Counted from the stretch's first letter, positions 34,899 to 44,167 are shown. The stretch: DNA of 64,000 bases from CAIMUS01 sp963708455 (GCA_963708455.1 CAVPSQ010000004.1:434001-498000), one strand, 5' to 3'. Numbers and translations: made by a program. Notes: generated by a model not told the origin, from the letters alone.

Positions 34899-36404
34899 AT
34901 GTATATCGTCATGGTTTCCTCGGAGTGCGCCCCCGTGGCCAAAGTCGGAGGACTGGCTGATGTCGTCCTCGGGCTCAGCCGCGAACTGGAAAAACAGGGC
35001 AATACGGTTGAAATCATCCTGCCCAAATACGACTGCATGCGCTACGACCATATCCAGGATCTGGAAGAAGTCTTCCCCGATCTGTGGACCCCCTGGTGCG
35101 ACGGCGTTGTTCACTGCGCGGTCTGGTCCGGGCGGGTCCACGGCCGCACCTGCTATTTTATCGAACCGCACTCTCAGGATAATTTCTTCAATCGGGGCCA
35201 TTATTACGGCTCCTGGGACGACACCACCCGCTTCGGATTTTTCAGCAAAGCTGTGTTGGAATTTCTGCTCAAGAGCGGCAAACGTCCGGATATCATCCAT
35301 TGCCACGACTGGCAGACGGCCCTGGTGCCGGTGTTGCTGTACGATTTATACCAAGCCGGCGGCCTGGATACCCCGCGTGTCTGTCTCACCATCCATAACT
35401 TCATGCACCAGGGCCTGTGCGGCAATTACCTGCTCTGGGCGAGCGGCCTGAATCGTCCTGACTATTACTTCCATTACGACCGGCTGCGCGACAATCACAA
35501 TCCTTACGCCTTGAATCTGATCAAGGGCGGCATCGTCTATGCCAATTTCGTGACCACGGTGTCGCCGCAGCACGCCTGGGAGGTCCGGTATACCGATCAG
35601 GGCTATGGCCTGGGCCATACCCTGCACCTCTTTCAGAACAAATTCGGCGGCATTCTGAACGGCATCGATTACGAGGCCTGGAATCCGCACACCGATCCTT
35701 TGATTCCTTGCCACTACTCGACCGACCAACCGGAGGGCAAATTCGACAATAAGCAGGCGCTGCGCGAGCGGCTGTTATTACGCCAGGATTTCAAGCCGCT
35801 GATCGCTTATGTAGGACGGCTGGACCGGCAAAAAGGCGTGCATCTGATTCGCCACGCTCTATTCTATGCGCTCGCCAACGGTGCCCAATTCGTGCTGCTC
35901 GGCAGCAGTCCCGATCCGGACATCAGCAGTCAGTTCTGGCAGTTGAAGCAGCACCTGAATGATAATCCGGATTGCCATCTGGAGCTCGGTTTCAACGAGG
36001 AACTGGCCCATCTGATTTACGCCGGCGCCGATATGGTCGTCGTGCCCAGCCTGTTCGAGCCTTGCGGGCTGATCCAGATGATGGCGCTGCGCTATGGTGC
36101 CGTACCGATCGTGCGGGCGGTGGGCGGGTTGATGGACACGGTGTTCGATTACAACTACTCCAGCCGTCCGCCGGAAGCACGCAACGGCTATGTGTTCGAG
36201 CAGGTCGATGAAACCGCGCTGGAGTCGGCCATGCACCGGGCTATCGGTCTGTGGTACAGCTTTCCGCAGGAATTCCGGCAACTCATGCTCAACGGCATGA
36301 ATTACGATTTTTCCTGGAACCATCCGGCCCAGCACTATCTCAACGTTTACGATCATATCCGCTATAAACTCAGTCAACCTGAAGAGGACAATGCCTGTGA
36401 GTGA
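34899..36404 (+). CDS. glgA: Glycogen synthase GlgA (GT5)
   Basis: This 501-residue enzyme transfers glucose from ADP-glucose to the growing alpha-1,4-glucan. The N-terminal domain begins MYIVMVSSECAPVAKVGGLADV, whose KVGGL binds the nucleotide sugar. HCHDWQTALVPVLLY, the linker KGGIVYANFVTTVSPQHAWE, ILNGIDYEAWNP, AYVGRLDRQKGVHLI and the C-terminal VVPSLFEPCGLIQMMALRYGAVPIVRAVGGL are all present. It overlaps the GH57 gene by 14 bp, indicating a two-gene operon. Storage glycogen metabolism is indicated. Confidence 0.95.
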   Translation: MYIVMVSSECAPVAKVGGLADVVLGLSRELEKQGNTVEIILPKYDCMRYDHIQDLEEVFPDLWTPWCDGVVHCAVWSGRVHGRTCYFIEPHSQDNFFNRGHYYGSWDDTTRFGFFSKAVLEFLLKSGKRPDIIHCHDWQTALVPVLLYDLYQAGGLDTPRVCLTIHNFMHQGLCGNYLLWASGLNRPDYYFHYDRLRDNHNPYALNLIKGGIVYANFVTTVSPQHAWEVRYTDQGYGLGHTLHLFQNKFGGILNGIDYEAWNPHTDPLIPCHYSTDQPEGKFDNKQALRERLLLRQDFKPLIAYVGRLDRQKGVHLIRHALFYALANGAQFVLLGSSPDPDISSQFWQLKQHLNDNPDCHLELGFNEELAHLIYAGADMVVVPSLFEPCGLIQMMALRYGAVPIVRAVGGLMDTVFDYNYSSRPPEARNGYVFEQVDETALESAMHRAIGLWYSFPQEFRQLMLNGMNYDFSWNHPAQHYLNVYDHIRYKLSQPEEDNACE

Positions 36405-37860
36405 GCTTCCCGAATATATCGATGGTTTACCCAATATCTGCGGCGCGGAGCCGATTGTTGAGGAGGCCTTGCGCCGCCAGCGCGAGCAGTCCGTCTTTCT
36501 GCCCGACAGCGGGATCGACTTCGGGCGCATCCACAGCGCCTTCGCCATTGCCCTGCATATGCATCAGCCGCTGATTCCGGCCGGAGGCGGCGAGCTGCGC
36601 ACCGCCGGTATCATCAGCAATCTCAAGTACATGATGGATAACCAGGGAATCGGTGACAATCACAACGCGCCGGTGTTCCAATGGTGCTACCAGCGCATGG
36701 GCGAATTCATCCCGCAGTTGCTGGAAGAGGGCAACCAGCCCCGCGTGATGCTGGAATATTCGGGTACCCTGCTGCACGGCTTGCGCCAGATGGGCGCGGA
36801 TGATGTGTTCGCCGCTTTAAAGACCATCACCTGCAATCCCCACTACCGGCATGCGGTGGAATGGCTGGGCTGTCCCTGGGGACATGCGGTCGCGCCCTCC
36901 ACACCGGTGCAGGACTACCGGCTGCATGTGCAAGCTTGGCGACATCACTTTGCCGCCCTCTTCGGCCTGGACGCAGCGGTCCGGGTGCGCGGTTTCTCGC
37001 CGTCCGAAATGGCGTTGCCGAACCATCCCGACGTAGCCTACGAGTTCGTCAAGACGCTCAAGGAGTGCGGCTATCGCTGGGTGTTGGTGCAGGAACACAC
37101 GGTGGAGCGCCCGGAAAACGGCTGGGGACCGGAGCAGAAGCATCTGCCCCATCGGCTGGTCTGCACCAATTCGCAGGGCGAGACGGTCAGCATCATCGCC
37201 ATTATCAAGACCCAGGGCAGCGACACCAAGCTGGTCGCCCAGATGCAGCCCTACTATGAGGCCAAAGGTTTGTCCCGTTGCGAGCTGGCTGGCAAATCGG
37301 TGCCGCCGCTGGTGACGCAGATCGCCGACGGTGAGAACGGCGGGGTGATGATGAACGAGTTTCCGGGCAAGTATTTTGAAGCCATGCGGGAGTGCTCCGG
37401 TTCGCCGACGCCGATCATGAATGTCACCGAGTACCTGGAGCATCTGTTTGCCCTGGGCATCGAGGAAGCCGATCTGCCAGCGCTGCAGCCCTTGTTCCAG
37501 AAACGCATCTGGGATCGTTTCCAGCCCGGCGAAGGTCGCGAAAAACTGGCCCAAGTTATCGAAGACGTAAAGCGCGAAGATCCCCGTTTCCATGTTGAGG
37601 GTGGCAGTTGGACCAATAATCTCAGTTGGGTGCAGGGTTATGAGAACCTACTGGGTCCGATGGAGAAGGTCAGTATGGCATTCAACCAGCAACTGCTGGT
37701 CCCCGGCGTGCCGTCCTCCGCTCCCCACTTTCGCAACGCACTGTTTCACCTGATGTGTTCGCAGACAAGCTGCTATCGTTATTGGGGTCAGGGCTTGTGG
37801 ACCGATTACGGCCAGGAAATCTGCCGGCGGACGGCGGATATCATTGCGCACGATTTGTAG
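36391..37860 (+). CDS. Glycoside hydrolase family 57 protein
   Basis: This 489-residue protein has GH57 features: FAIALHMHQPLIP (first conserved region with HQP), the segment RVMLEYSGTLLHGL, FSPSEMALPNHPDVAYE and GSWTNNLSWVQGYENL. GH57 members include alpha-amylases, 4-alpha-glucanotransferases and branching enzymes. Linked translationally to glgA, it probably modifies glycogen; branching or trimming cannot be separated by sequence alone. The start is ATG at 36391; a GTG at 36400 is an alternative. Confidence 0.85.
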   Translation: MPVSELPEYIDGLPNICGAEPIVEEALRRQREQSVFLPDSGIDFGRIHSAFAIALHMHQPLIPAGGGELRTAGIISNLKYMMDNQGIGDNHNAPVFQWCYQRMGEFIPQLLEEGNQPRVMLEYSGTLLHGLRQMGADDVFAALKTITCNPHYRHAVEWLGCPWGHAVAPSTPVQDYRLHVQAWRHHFAALFGLDAAVRVRGFSPSEMALPNHPDVAYEFVKTLKECGYRWVLVQEHTVERPENGWGPEQKHLPHRLVCTNSQGETVSIIAIIKTQGSDTKLVAQMQPYYEAKGLSRCELAGKSVPPLVTQIADGENGGVMMNEFPGKYFEAMRECSGSPTPIMNVTEYLEHLFALGIEEADLPALQPLFQKRIWDRFQPGEGREKLAQVIEDVKREDPRFHVEGGSWTNNLSWVQGYENLLGPMEKVSMAFNQQLLVPGVPSSAPHFRNALFHLMCSQTSCYRYWGQGLWTDYGQEICRRTADIIAHDL

Positions 37861-38074
37861 CGCAGCAGCCTGCCCTCGATACACCTGCAAGAACTATGGA
37901 AAACGGTTTGACGACCTCACCGGGACCCTCTTCATGGGGCGGCATCAGCCCTTGTCGGTTGGGTTCGCCTACCTGTACATGATGGGGCTGAATCGGTCGA
38001 ACCGGCAAATTGCCGAGGAACTGAACCTGAACGAAAGCGATTCCTCAAAACCCAATATGAGCCTTCAACAATAA
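37861..38074 (+). pseudogene. IS1595-like transposase N-terminal remnant
   Basis: Between GH57 and the DUF433 gene, a short frame reads CPRYTCKNYGKRFDDLTGTL, then MGRHQPLSVGFAYLYMMGLN and RSNRQIAEELNLNESD. The zinc-finger-like CxxYxCKxYGKRFDDLTGT is typical of IS1595/IS1-like transposases just before their catalytic domain. No catalytic domain follows. This stretch explains most of the 312-bp gap. Confidence 0.65.
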
Positions 38075-38095
38075 CCCAGGCCAACGGCCTGGGTT
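38073..38095. terminator. Hairpin after the transposase remnant
   Basis: AACCCAGGCC (38073-38082) pairs perfectly with GGCCTGGGTT (38086-38095) around AAC. It has no T-tract, so it could be an IS-associated palindrome or a weak terminator. Confidence 0.45.
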
Positions 38096-38172
38096 AACCG
38101 GTCATTTCGATGGGATGTAGCCCTGAAAGTGGAAAAATGTGTTTATTGAGGTTATCAAAAGAGAGTGATGCC

Positions 38173-38409
38173 ATGACACCAGAAGAATTGCTCCAACGGG
38201 TAACGGTCGATCCGGCTGTTTGTTCGGGTAAACCCTGTATTCGTGGCACACGAATTTATATCGCCATCATTCTGGATGCGTTGGCAGAGGGACTTACGTC
38301 CGAAGAGATTATCGATCACTACCCCTCGCTCAAGCTTGAGGATATCCGCGCCACGGTAGCCTATGCGGCTGAAATGGCGCGAGAAAACATTTGGAAGGTG
38401 GCTTCGTGA
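38173..38409 (+). CDS. DUF433 family antitoxin
   Basis: This 78-residue protein starts at MTPEELLQRVTVDPAVCSGK; the longer frame from 38110 adds non-conserved residues. The DUF433 pattern PAVCSGKPCIRGTRIYIAIILDALAEGLTSEEIIDHYP (held in residues 13-50) includes a helix-turn-helix-like segment. DUF433 proteins are the usual partner of DUF5615 PIN-like proteins in COG2442/COG4634 TA pairs. Its stop overlaps the next start (GTGA). Confidence 0.88.
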   Translation: MTPEELLQRVTVDPAVCSGKPCIRGTRIYIAIILDALAEGLTSEEIIDHYPSLKLEDIRATVAYAAEMARENIWKVAS

Positions 38410-38780
38410 GAATAAAACTCGATGAAAACCTCTCTCGTCACCTGAAGGTGTCACTTGCTCAATTTGGTCTGGATATGGCAACTGTAGCAGATGAGTGCCT
38501 CCTGGGACGACCTGACGTTGAGGTAGGAGTCGCCGCAAAAAACGAGGGCAGGATGCTCTTTACACTGGATGTAGAATTTGCCGACTTGCGGAAGTATCCA
38601 CCTGGCAGCCATCCAGGGATATTTCTATTTCGGCCTGGGACAATGGGGCCTTTGGCGGTTAATCGATTCATAATCGAGTTTGTCAGGAAAACAGAGTTAG
38701 CGGATTTTGTCGGTTGTACTGTTATCGTCGAGCCTGGCCGTATACGCCTACGGCGCCCTCCGCTGTTTGAGGATTCTTAG
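38406..38780 (+). CDS. DUF5615 PIN-like toxin
   Basis: The start is GTG at 38406, giving VRIKLDENLSRHLKVSLAQF, overlapping the DUF433 stop. Conserved acidic positions are KLDENL (residue 5 region), EVGVAAKNEGRMLFTLDVEFAD and PGIFLFRPG. This is the COG4634 PIN-like fold, predicted ribonuclease toxin. 124 residues, normal length. Its end overlaps the convergent frame of the DUF3368 gene. Confidence 0.87.
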   Translation: MRIKLDENLSRHLKVSLAQFGLDMATVADECLLGRPDVEVGVAAKNEGRMLFTLDVEFADLRKYPPGSHPGIFLFRPGTMGPLAVNRFIIEFVRKTELADFVGCTVIVEPGRIRLRRPPLFEDS

Positions 38781-38799
38781 CTGTAAGGAACTCGCGTAG

Positions 38800-39298
38800 C
38801 TACAGTTCTCCTACCCAGTGCAGCGCCCGCTTCAGCACTGCATCCGATAGGTACATCCCGCTGTCTCGCAGGTGCTCCAGGATAGGGCGGGCAGCCCGCG
38901 AGACGCCCAGCCTGCTTCGCCGCCAGCACCAATCCTACGGTGCCACGCAAGGATAAGCCCAACGCCTCGGCGCAACGGCGTCCCGCCAAGTCATCAATAA
39001 CCGCCATGCTTCCTGGGAACGCCCGCGTCAGGGCCAGTACAGCCGATTCCCCCGCGCCCAGATTCCAGACCAGGATGTTCGCTGCAATCACCGCGACCGG
39101 CTGCACCTCAAGCCATTCATGAACTGCCAGTACGTATGCTGTTAGGTCATGTCCCCCGTAAGCGCGAATTTCCAGCGCCACCGGCTCGGGTACCCACATA
39201 GTCGGTGCAGCCTCCCGTAACAGATGCAGGAGACCCGCCTCAGCCAAGTGAATCAACGGCGAGGTATTCACCACCCAACGCGCAGCAGGCGTCTTCAT
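38800..39298 (-). CDS. DUF3368 PIN-domain toxin with a frameshift
   Basis: The N-terminal and central part from 39298 reads MKTPAARWVVNTSPLIHLAE, MAVIDDLAGRRCAEALGLSLRGTVGLVL, the DUF3368 pattern with its NTSPLI and DDLAGR motifs. The conserved C-terminus appears in the next frame: RPILEHLRDSGMYLSDAVL followed by KRALHWVGEL and a TAG at 38800-38802. Removing one base near 38890-38905 joins them to about 165 residues. Read unrepaired, the first frame ends at 38777 with an unrelated tail. It overlaps the UPF0175 gene by 4 bp. Confidence 0.8.
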
Positions 39299-39570
39299 TC
39301 CGGGCGGATCTCCCCACCTTCCGCTATCCCCAATTCCCGTGCCAGGCTGGCGTCATCCAGGACAAAGACGTCCGCACCTTCCCGCGCTAGCGCGCGGATA
39401 AAATCCCGCCGGTTTAGGCCAGCCAGTTCGGCTGCCCGCTCCTGCGACATCACGCCGCGTTGATACCAGTGGATGGCGGCCGCCAGCTTCATCTCCCGGC
39501 CAAACTCGATGGGCGAGCGCCGCAGGGCGGACAGGGCAGAGTCGGGAACCGTTATATTCAATGGGGTCAT
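39295..39570 (-). CDS. UPF0175 family antitoxin
   Basis: This 91-residue protein, starting MTPLNITVPDSALSALRRSP, contains the UPF0175 core EMKLAAAIHWYQRGVMSQERAAELAGLNRRDFIRAL with a helix-turn-helix-like segment. UPF0175 proteins usually precede DUF3368 PIN proteins, as here (4-bp overlap), and act as the antitoxin. The end DDASLARELGIAEGGEIRPE is family-like. Confidence 0.88.
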   Translation of the reverse strand: MTPLNITVPDSALSALRRSPIEFGREMKLAAAIHWYQRGVMSQERAAELAGLNRRDFIRALAREGADVFVLDDASLARELGIAEGGEIRPE

Positions 39571-39881
39571 GATGAATTCCTCGGCTTAATTTGAGGCCAC
39601 AGATTGTGATCTCAAGTGAGCGATAGGGTGCGTTTTACGCATCATCAACGGCCGAGCCGGGCGAACGGGTGTTTGGTGCGTAGAACGCACCTTACGCTTG
39701 CTAATTGATTTATGACGAATTTTTTATGCGATTTGCCCTGGTGCGGCTCGCAGGTTGCGGGGATTGTCCCGCTTGTGGAGCAGAATACCATTCCCGATAA
39801 TCTACAGGTACTGAAACTGAAACTGAAACTGGACCCAGTGTTCGATGGTCACGAACCCGCTGCATCATAAGGATTACCGCC
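39571..39881. repeat. Palindromic repeat in a 311-bp gap
   Basis: AGGGTGCGTTTTACGCA near 39627 faces TGCGTAGAACGCACCTTACG near 39680, an imperfect palindrome of the REP-like type found at other gene borders here. A tract of CTGAAACTGAAACTGAAACT (about 39810-39830) is a short 6-bp tandem. No gene is supported. Confidence 0.6.
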
Positions 39882-42800
39882 ATGCTGAGTATGACTAGCG
39901 AGCCGTTGGTGTTACTGCCGCCGGCGGATTTCCAGACTCGCTTTCCCGACGTGGTCCGCCTGGCGCAGTACCTGTCGCTGCGCTACGTCCATCATTACGT
40001 CGTCAGCGAGCCGGAGTTGCAAACCGTCGGCGATGCCCTGTGGCGCACCGTGGCGGATGCTGCCAGGCTGGACGCCGCCCGGCATGTGGCTGGCACGGCT
40101 TTACTGCCGCTGGTGATCGAGAGTGCCGATCCGCTGGTGCAGTCGCTGCCCTGGGAATGCCTGCATCATCCGCAATATGGCTTTCTCGGTAAACAACACG
40201 GTTTCACGTTGAGTCGCCGGCTGGCGGCGGCTGACACGCTGCCGCCAACGCTACCGACTGGTCCGCTGCAAGTGCTGCTGTTCACCTCCATGCCCGACGA
40301 TCTGGACGCGGAGAAAGAACGGCTGGATGTGGAGAGCGAACAGGCCAGGGTGCTGGAGGCGCTGGACCCGCTGATTCAGGATGGACGGGTGCAACTCACC
40401 ACGCCCGATGACGGCCGCTTTACCCATTTCCAGGCGCTACTGCGGCAACAGCCGTTCCAGCTTGTGTTTCTCAGCGGCCACGGTGAGTTCCGCGAGGACC
40501 CGTTGCGCCGTGAACCGCCCAAGGCGGTGTTCATTTTCGAGGGTGAGGACGGCCACGCCGAGTCGGTCGAGGGTGGGCGTCTGGTGCAGGCGGTGGTGCT
40601 ATCCGCCTGCCAGTCCGGCAAGTCATCCTCGGACGCCCTCGGCGCCAGTCTGGCGGTGCAACTGCTGAACAGTGGCTTGCCGCATGTGGTGGGGATGCGT
40701 GAGTCCATTCTGGATCTGGCCGGCATCCGCTTCGCCCAAGCCTTGTGTACCGCGCTGGGTCGCCAGGAGCGGTTGGATGTGGCGTTGCAGGAGGCTCGCG
40801 CGGCGATTGCTCAACCGCTGGACCTGGCCGGTGCTCAGCGGGACGCGGCCAAGGCCGGGCAGGCGGAATTGACTTGGGGGCAATGGTGCCTGCCGTTGCT
40901 GTACAGCCGGGACCCGGCGCGACCGTTGATCGACTGGACGTTCCAGCCGGTGCCGCCGGAACCACCGTTGTTGCGTTATGAAGAACGGGCCGGGATGTCG
41001 TTGCCGCAGACCTTCATCGGCCGGCGGCGGGCGTTGCGGGAACTGGGCCGGGAGTTGCACGGCGGCGGGTCGCGCCAGTGGCTGATCACGGCTGCCGGCG
41101 GTCAGGGCAAGACCAGCCTGGCGGGGCGGATCGCCCAGCGGCTGGAAAGCGACGGCTATCTGGTGCGGGCGTATACGGCGCGGCAGGAACAGCCCTGGCA
41201 GGGGTTTGTCGCCAGCTTGATGATGGCGCTGGAACCGGCGTTGCGGGAGGAGGTGAACCAGCAATGGGGTCAGCTTTCGCCCCTGAATCAGGCCAGGCTG
41301 CTGGTGCGGGCGCTGCTGCGACAGACGCAGAATAAGTTGGTGCTGGTGCTGGACAATCTGGAGAGTGTGCAGGACCCGGCGACGAATCGAATGACCGATG
41401 ACGCTATCGCCGTCTGGCTGGCGGCCTGTCAGCCGGTCGCCGGAAGTCCGGCGCCCATCCTGCTGCTCACTTCCCGCTGGATTATCCCCGGTTGGGAGGG
41501 TCCCGGCCGCCGGCACTATCCGTTGCCGCCGCCGAGCTATGGCGATTTTCTGCGCTATCACCAGCATCTGGCGGGCGCCCGCTGGGAGTTGGAACGGTTG
41601 CGCCGTTTGTACAAGGCGCTGGCCGGCAATTTCAAAGGTTTGGAATTGTTCCACGGTTTGAGCCAGGTAGCAGCGGATGAGGATGCCTTTCTCCAGCAAC
41701 TGGAACAGGCACAGACCGGGTTGCAACTGTATATGGCGGTGGCCAAGCTGTTCGGATATCTGCAACCGCCGGAACAGGAACTGCTCAATCGGCTGCGCGC
41801 CTATCAGGCGCCGGTCATTGCCGATGGGGTGCGGTTAATTGCCAAGGGGTTGGAGAAACCGGAAGATTTATTGCGGCGGTTGACCGGGTTATCGCTGGTG
41901 GATGTGGAGTGGGAACCGGAGTTGGGGATGAATCGCTATCGGCTGTCCCCGGTGGTAGCGGATTGGCTGGCGGAGCAGCGGGAAGCGCCGGCGCTGGCGC
42001 TACGTCAGCAAGCGGCCCGCTATCAGCACTGGGTGTTCGAGCATCTGCGGTCCAACCTGGATCAGGTGCTGATCGCCCATGAGGCGCTGCGGCAAGCCGA
42101 ACTTGACGAGGAGGCAGCCCGGTTGGCGCTGGGTATCATCGTGCCTAACTTTAACCGGTCGGGTCTGTATCACACCTTGCTCAAGGAATGGCTGCCGGCG
42201 TTGCGAGAGAGCCAGGAGCAGGCGATGAAAGGAGAAGCGTTTAACTGGTCCGGCACGATTTGCATCGCTGTTGGCGAATATGCTGAAGCCATGAAATATC
42301 TGGAGCAGTCGCTGGCGATCTGCCGGGCGCTTGGCGACCGGGCGGGGGAAGAAGCGACGCTCAACAATATCGGGTGGATATATTATGCCCAAGGCGACTA
42401 TGCACGGGCGTTGTGGTATCTGGAGGATTCGCTGGCGATCAACCGGGCAATTGGCAACCGGGCGGGGGAAGGGGTGACGCTCGACAATATCGGATTGATT
42501 TATCACGCCCAAGGCGACTCCGCGCGGGCGTTGCGGTATTGGGAGGAGTCGCTGGCGATCAGCCGGGCAATTGGCGACCAGGCGGGGGAAGGGAGGGCGC
42601 TCAACAATATTTCGCTGATATACCGGTCCCAAGGCGACTCCGCGCGGGCGTTGCGGTATTGGGAGGAGTCGCTGGCGATCTTCCGGGCGATTGGCGACCG
42701 GGCGGTGGAAGGGACGACGCTCAATAATATCGGGTGGATGTATCAGGCCCAAGGCGACTCCGCGCGGGCGTTGCGGTATTACGAGGAGTCACTGGCGATC

Positions 42801-43169
42801 TTCCGGGCGCTGGGCAAGCGGGCGGAGGAAGGGGCGGTGCTCAGCAATATCGGGGAGATATACCAGGTCCAAGGCGACTCCGCGCGGGCGTTACGGTATT
42901 GGGAGGAGTCACTGGCGATCAGCCGGGCGATTGGCGACCAGGCGGGTTCATGTGTGACGCTATTTAGAATGGGTTGTACACACCTTATGAAGCAGGAACC
43001 CGATCAAGCCATTGCTGCCTTTGTCGCGGTTTACCGGATTGCCAGGGATATTGGTTTGGCGGGGGCCCTCCAGAATTTGGATAATCTGGCGAAGCAACTG
43101 GGCGGCACTGGTCTGGAAACCTGGGAAGCGCTGGCACAGCAACTGCCAGCAGGAGAAGCCGGCGGATGA
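39882..43169 (+). CDS. CHAT protease-NTPase-TPR protein (STAND-like)
   Basis: This 1095-residue protein starts with a CHAT (caspase-like) peptidase domain: H200 in LVFLSGHGEF and C243 in VVLSACQSG form the expected dyad. A STAND/NB-ARC-like NTPase follows, with FIGRRRALREL, Walker A AAGGQGKTS (K410) and Walker B KLVLVLDNLE (D491). The C-terminus from about residue 780 is TPR: five 40-residue units at 827-1026 of nearly identical sequence (LNNIGWIYYAQGDYARALWY and so on) between more diverged ones. The layout suggests a sensor (TPR) gating a protease, as in defence or cell-death proteins. The function is inferred. A second start at 39891 is possible. Confidence 0.88.
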   Translation: MLSMTSEPLVLLPPADFQTRFPDVVRLAQYLSLRYVHHYVVSEPELQTVGDALWRTVADAARLDAARHVAGTALLPLVIESADPLVQSLPWECLHHPQYGFLGKQHGFTLSRRLAAADTLPPTLPTGPLQVLLFTSMPDDLDAEKERLDVESEQARVLEALDPLIQDGRVQLTTPDDGRFTHFQALLRQQPFQLVFLSGHGEFREDPLRREPPKAVFIFEGEDGHAESVEGGRLVQAVVLSACQSGKSSSDALGASLAVQLLNSGLPHVVGMRESILDLAGIRFAQALCTALGRQERLDVALQEARAAIAQPLDLAGAQRDAAKAGQAELTWGQWCLPLLYSRDPARPLIDWTFQPVPPEPPLLRYEERAGMSLPQTFIGRRRALRELGRELHGGGSRQWLITAAGGQGKTSLAGRIAQRLESDGYLVRAYTARQEQPWQGFVASLMMALEPALREEVNQQWGQLSPLNQARLLVRALLRQTQNKLVLVLDNLESVQDPATNRMTDDAIAVWLAACQPVAGSPAPILLLTSRWIIPGWEGPGRRHYPLPPPSYGDFLRYHQHLAGARWELERLRRLYKALAGNFKGLELFHGLSQVAADEDAFLQQLEQAQTGLQLYMAVAKLFGYLQPPEQELLNRLRAYQAPVIADGVRLIAKGLEKPEDLLRRLTGLSLVDVEWEPELGMNRYRLSPVVADWLAEQREAPALALRQQAARYQHWVFEHLRSNLDQVLIAHEALRQAELDEEAARLALGIIVPNFNRSGLYHTLLKEWLPALRESQEQAMKGEAFNWSGTICIAVGEYAEAMKYLEQSLAICRALGDRAGEEATLNNIGWIYYAQGDYARALWYLEDSLAINRAIGNRAGEGVTLDNIGLIYHAQGDSARALRYWEESLAISRAIGDQAGEGRALNNISLIYRSQGDSARALRYWEESLAIFRAIGDRAVEGTTLNNIGWMYQAQGDSARALRYYEESLAIFRALGKRAEEGAVLSNIGEIYQVQGDSARALRYWEESLAISRAIGDQAGSCVTLFRMGCTHLMKQEPDQAIAAFVAVYRIARDIGLAGALQNLDNLAKQLGGTGLETWEALAQQLPAGEAGG
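42360..42959 (+). repeat. Five 120-bp tandem repeats encoding TPR units
   Basis: Units begin at 42360, 42480, 42600, 42720 and 42840, each 120 bp, with long identical stretches such as GCCCAAGGCGACTCCGCGCG and GTATTGGGAGGAGTC. DNA identity is high, so the array probably changes length by recombination. It lies in frame inside the CHAT-TPR gene. Confidence 0.93.
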
Positions 43170-43261
43170 GGGTGGATTTTGTTCCCGCCAATCGCCATGT
43201 CTGGATGTCTGCCGGCAACCACCGCCATGGAAAATGAACCTGCTTGAGGAGAACAGAGAAA

Positions 43262-43834
43262 ATGTCCGCACTCGTTTCAGAAAAAACGCTACCCCTGTAT
43301 GAGCAATTGCTGGCGTTGCCGGAGCACGTCATCGGCGAGATCATCAACGGCCGGTTGTACACCCAGCCGCGACCCTCCGGTCCCCACACCTTAGCGGGCG
43401 CCGCTTTGGAAGGGGAGCTTTATGGACCCTACCACAAAGGCCGTGGCGGTCCCGGTGGCTGGTGGATTCTGATGGAGCCAGAACTACACTTCGTGCGCGA
43501 TACCGAAGTGCTGGTGCCGGACCTCGCCGGCTGGCGGCGGCAACGACTGCCGAAAATTCCTGCCGGCCATCGCTTCGAGGTCATACCCGATTGGGTTTGC
43601 GAAATACTGTCGCCCAGGACCGCCAAAATAGACCGCGATGAGAAAATGCCCGTCTACGCCCGCTATGGCGTCGCTTATCTCTGGCTGGTGGACCCCATAG
43701 CGCGGACGCTGGAGGTTTTCAGGCTCCAGGACGGCCATGGGTTGGTCGTGGGACTGTATCAGGATAACGCCGAAGTCAGCCCACCGCCGTTTCAGGATAG
43801 CGTGCTGTCTCTGGCGGATTTGTGGGTTGAGTGA
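43262..43834 (+). CDS. Uma2 family (PD-(D/E)XK-like) nuclease
   Basis: This 190-residue protein starts at the ATG after GAGGAG (MSALVSEKTLPLYEQLLALP); an earlier ATG at 43244 is less likely. The Uma2/DUF820 core is present: ELHFVRDTEVLVPDLAGWRR, FEVIPDWVCEILSPRTAKIDRDEKMPVYARYGVAYLWLVDP, whose D (VPDLAG), E (CEILSP) and K(I)D positions make up the nuclease-like site. Uma2 proteins are widespread in bacteria with many TA genes; function is not established. It is 92 bp after the CHAT gene. Confidence 0.82.
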   Translation: MSALVSEKTLPLYEQLLALPEHVIGEIINGRLYTQPRPSGPHTLAGAALEGELYGPYHKGRGGPGGWWILMEPELHFVRDTEVLVPDLAGWRRQRLPKIPAGHRFEVIPDWVCEILSPRTAKIDRDEKMPVYARYGVAYLWLVDPIARTLEVFRLQDGHGLVVGLYQDNAEVSPPPFQDSVLSLADLWVE

Positions 43835-43835
43835 G

Positions 43836-43905
43836 CCCGGTAGGGCGGGCACGGCCCACCTTAACCGACCGACTGGGTGCGAATGGTGGGCCATGCCCAC
43901 TACTT
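43836..43905. repeat. Palindromic repeat after the Uma2 gene
   Basis: GGGCGGGCACGGCCCACC near 43844 faces GGTGGGCCATGCCCAC near 43884, forming an imperfect stem. It is one of several REP-like borders between small gene modules in this region. Confidence 0.6.
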
Positions 43906-43921
43906 TGAGTGAATCACTAAA

Positions 43922-44164
43922 ATGTTAAAGAGATATATTCAGGCTGCTCTACAGCATGCCAAGTATGAAATTTTGACCGATGATGGTTCATTTTACGGAG
44001 AGATTCCTACGTGTAACGGCGTCTATGCAAATGCCCCTACCCTCGAAGAGTGTCGAGAGCAATTGGAAGAGGTTTTAGAAGAATGGATATTATTCCGCAT
44101 TTACAAAAATCTTGCCTTACCTGCGATTAATGGTATCGAGCTAACGATAAAAGAAGTGGCATAA
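43922..44164 (+). CDS. hicB: HicB-type antitoxin
   Basis: This 80-residue protein begins MLKRYIQAALQHAKYEILTD and has the HicB domain elements GSFYGEIPTCNGVYANAPTLEECREQL with EVLEEWILFRI. It is the short HicB form. A HicA reading frame follows 3 bp after its stop, in the order hicB-hicA, opposite to the cassette module at 31088. Confidence 0.87.
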   Translation: MLKRYIQAALQHAKYEILTDDGSFYGEIPTCNGVYANAPTLEECREQLEEVLEEWILFRIYKNLALPAINGIELTIKEVA

Positions 44165-44167
44165 ACC

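Noticed and set aside
42360..42959. Possible CRISPR-like array of regular repeats
   Set aside because: Units are 120 bp, contiguous, in frame and encode TPR helices; there are no spacers.
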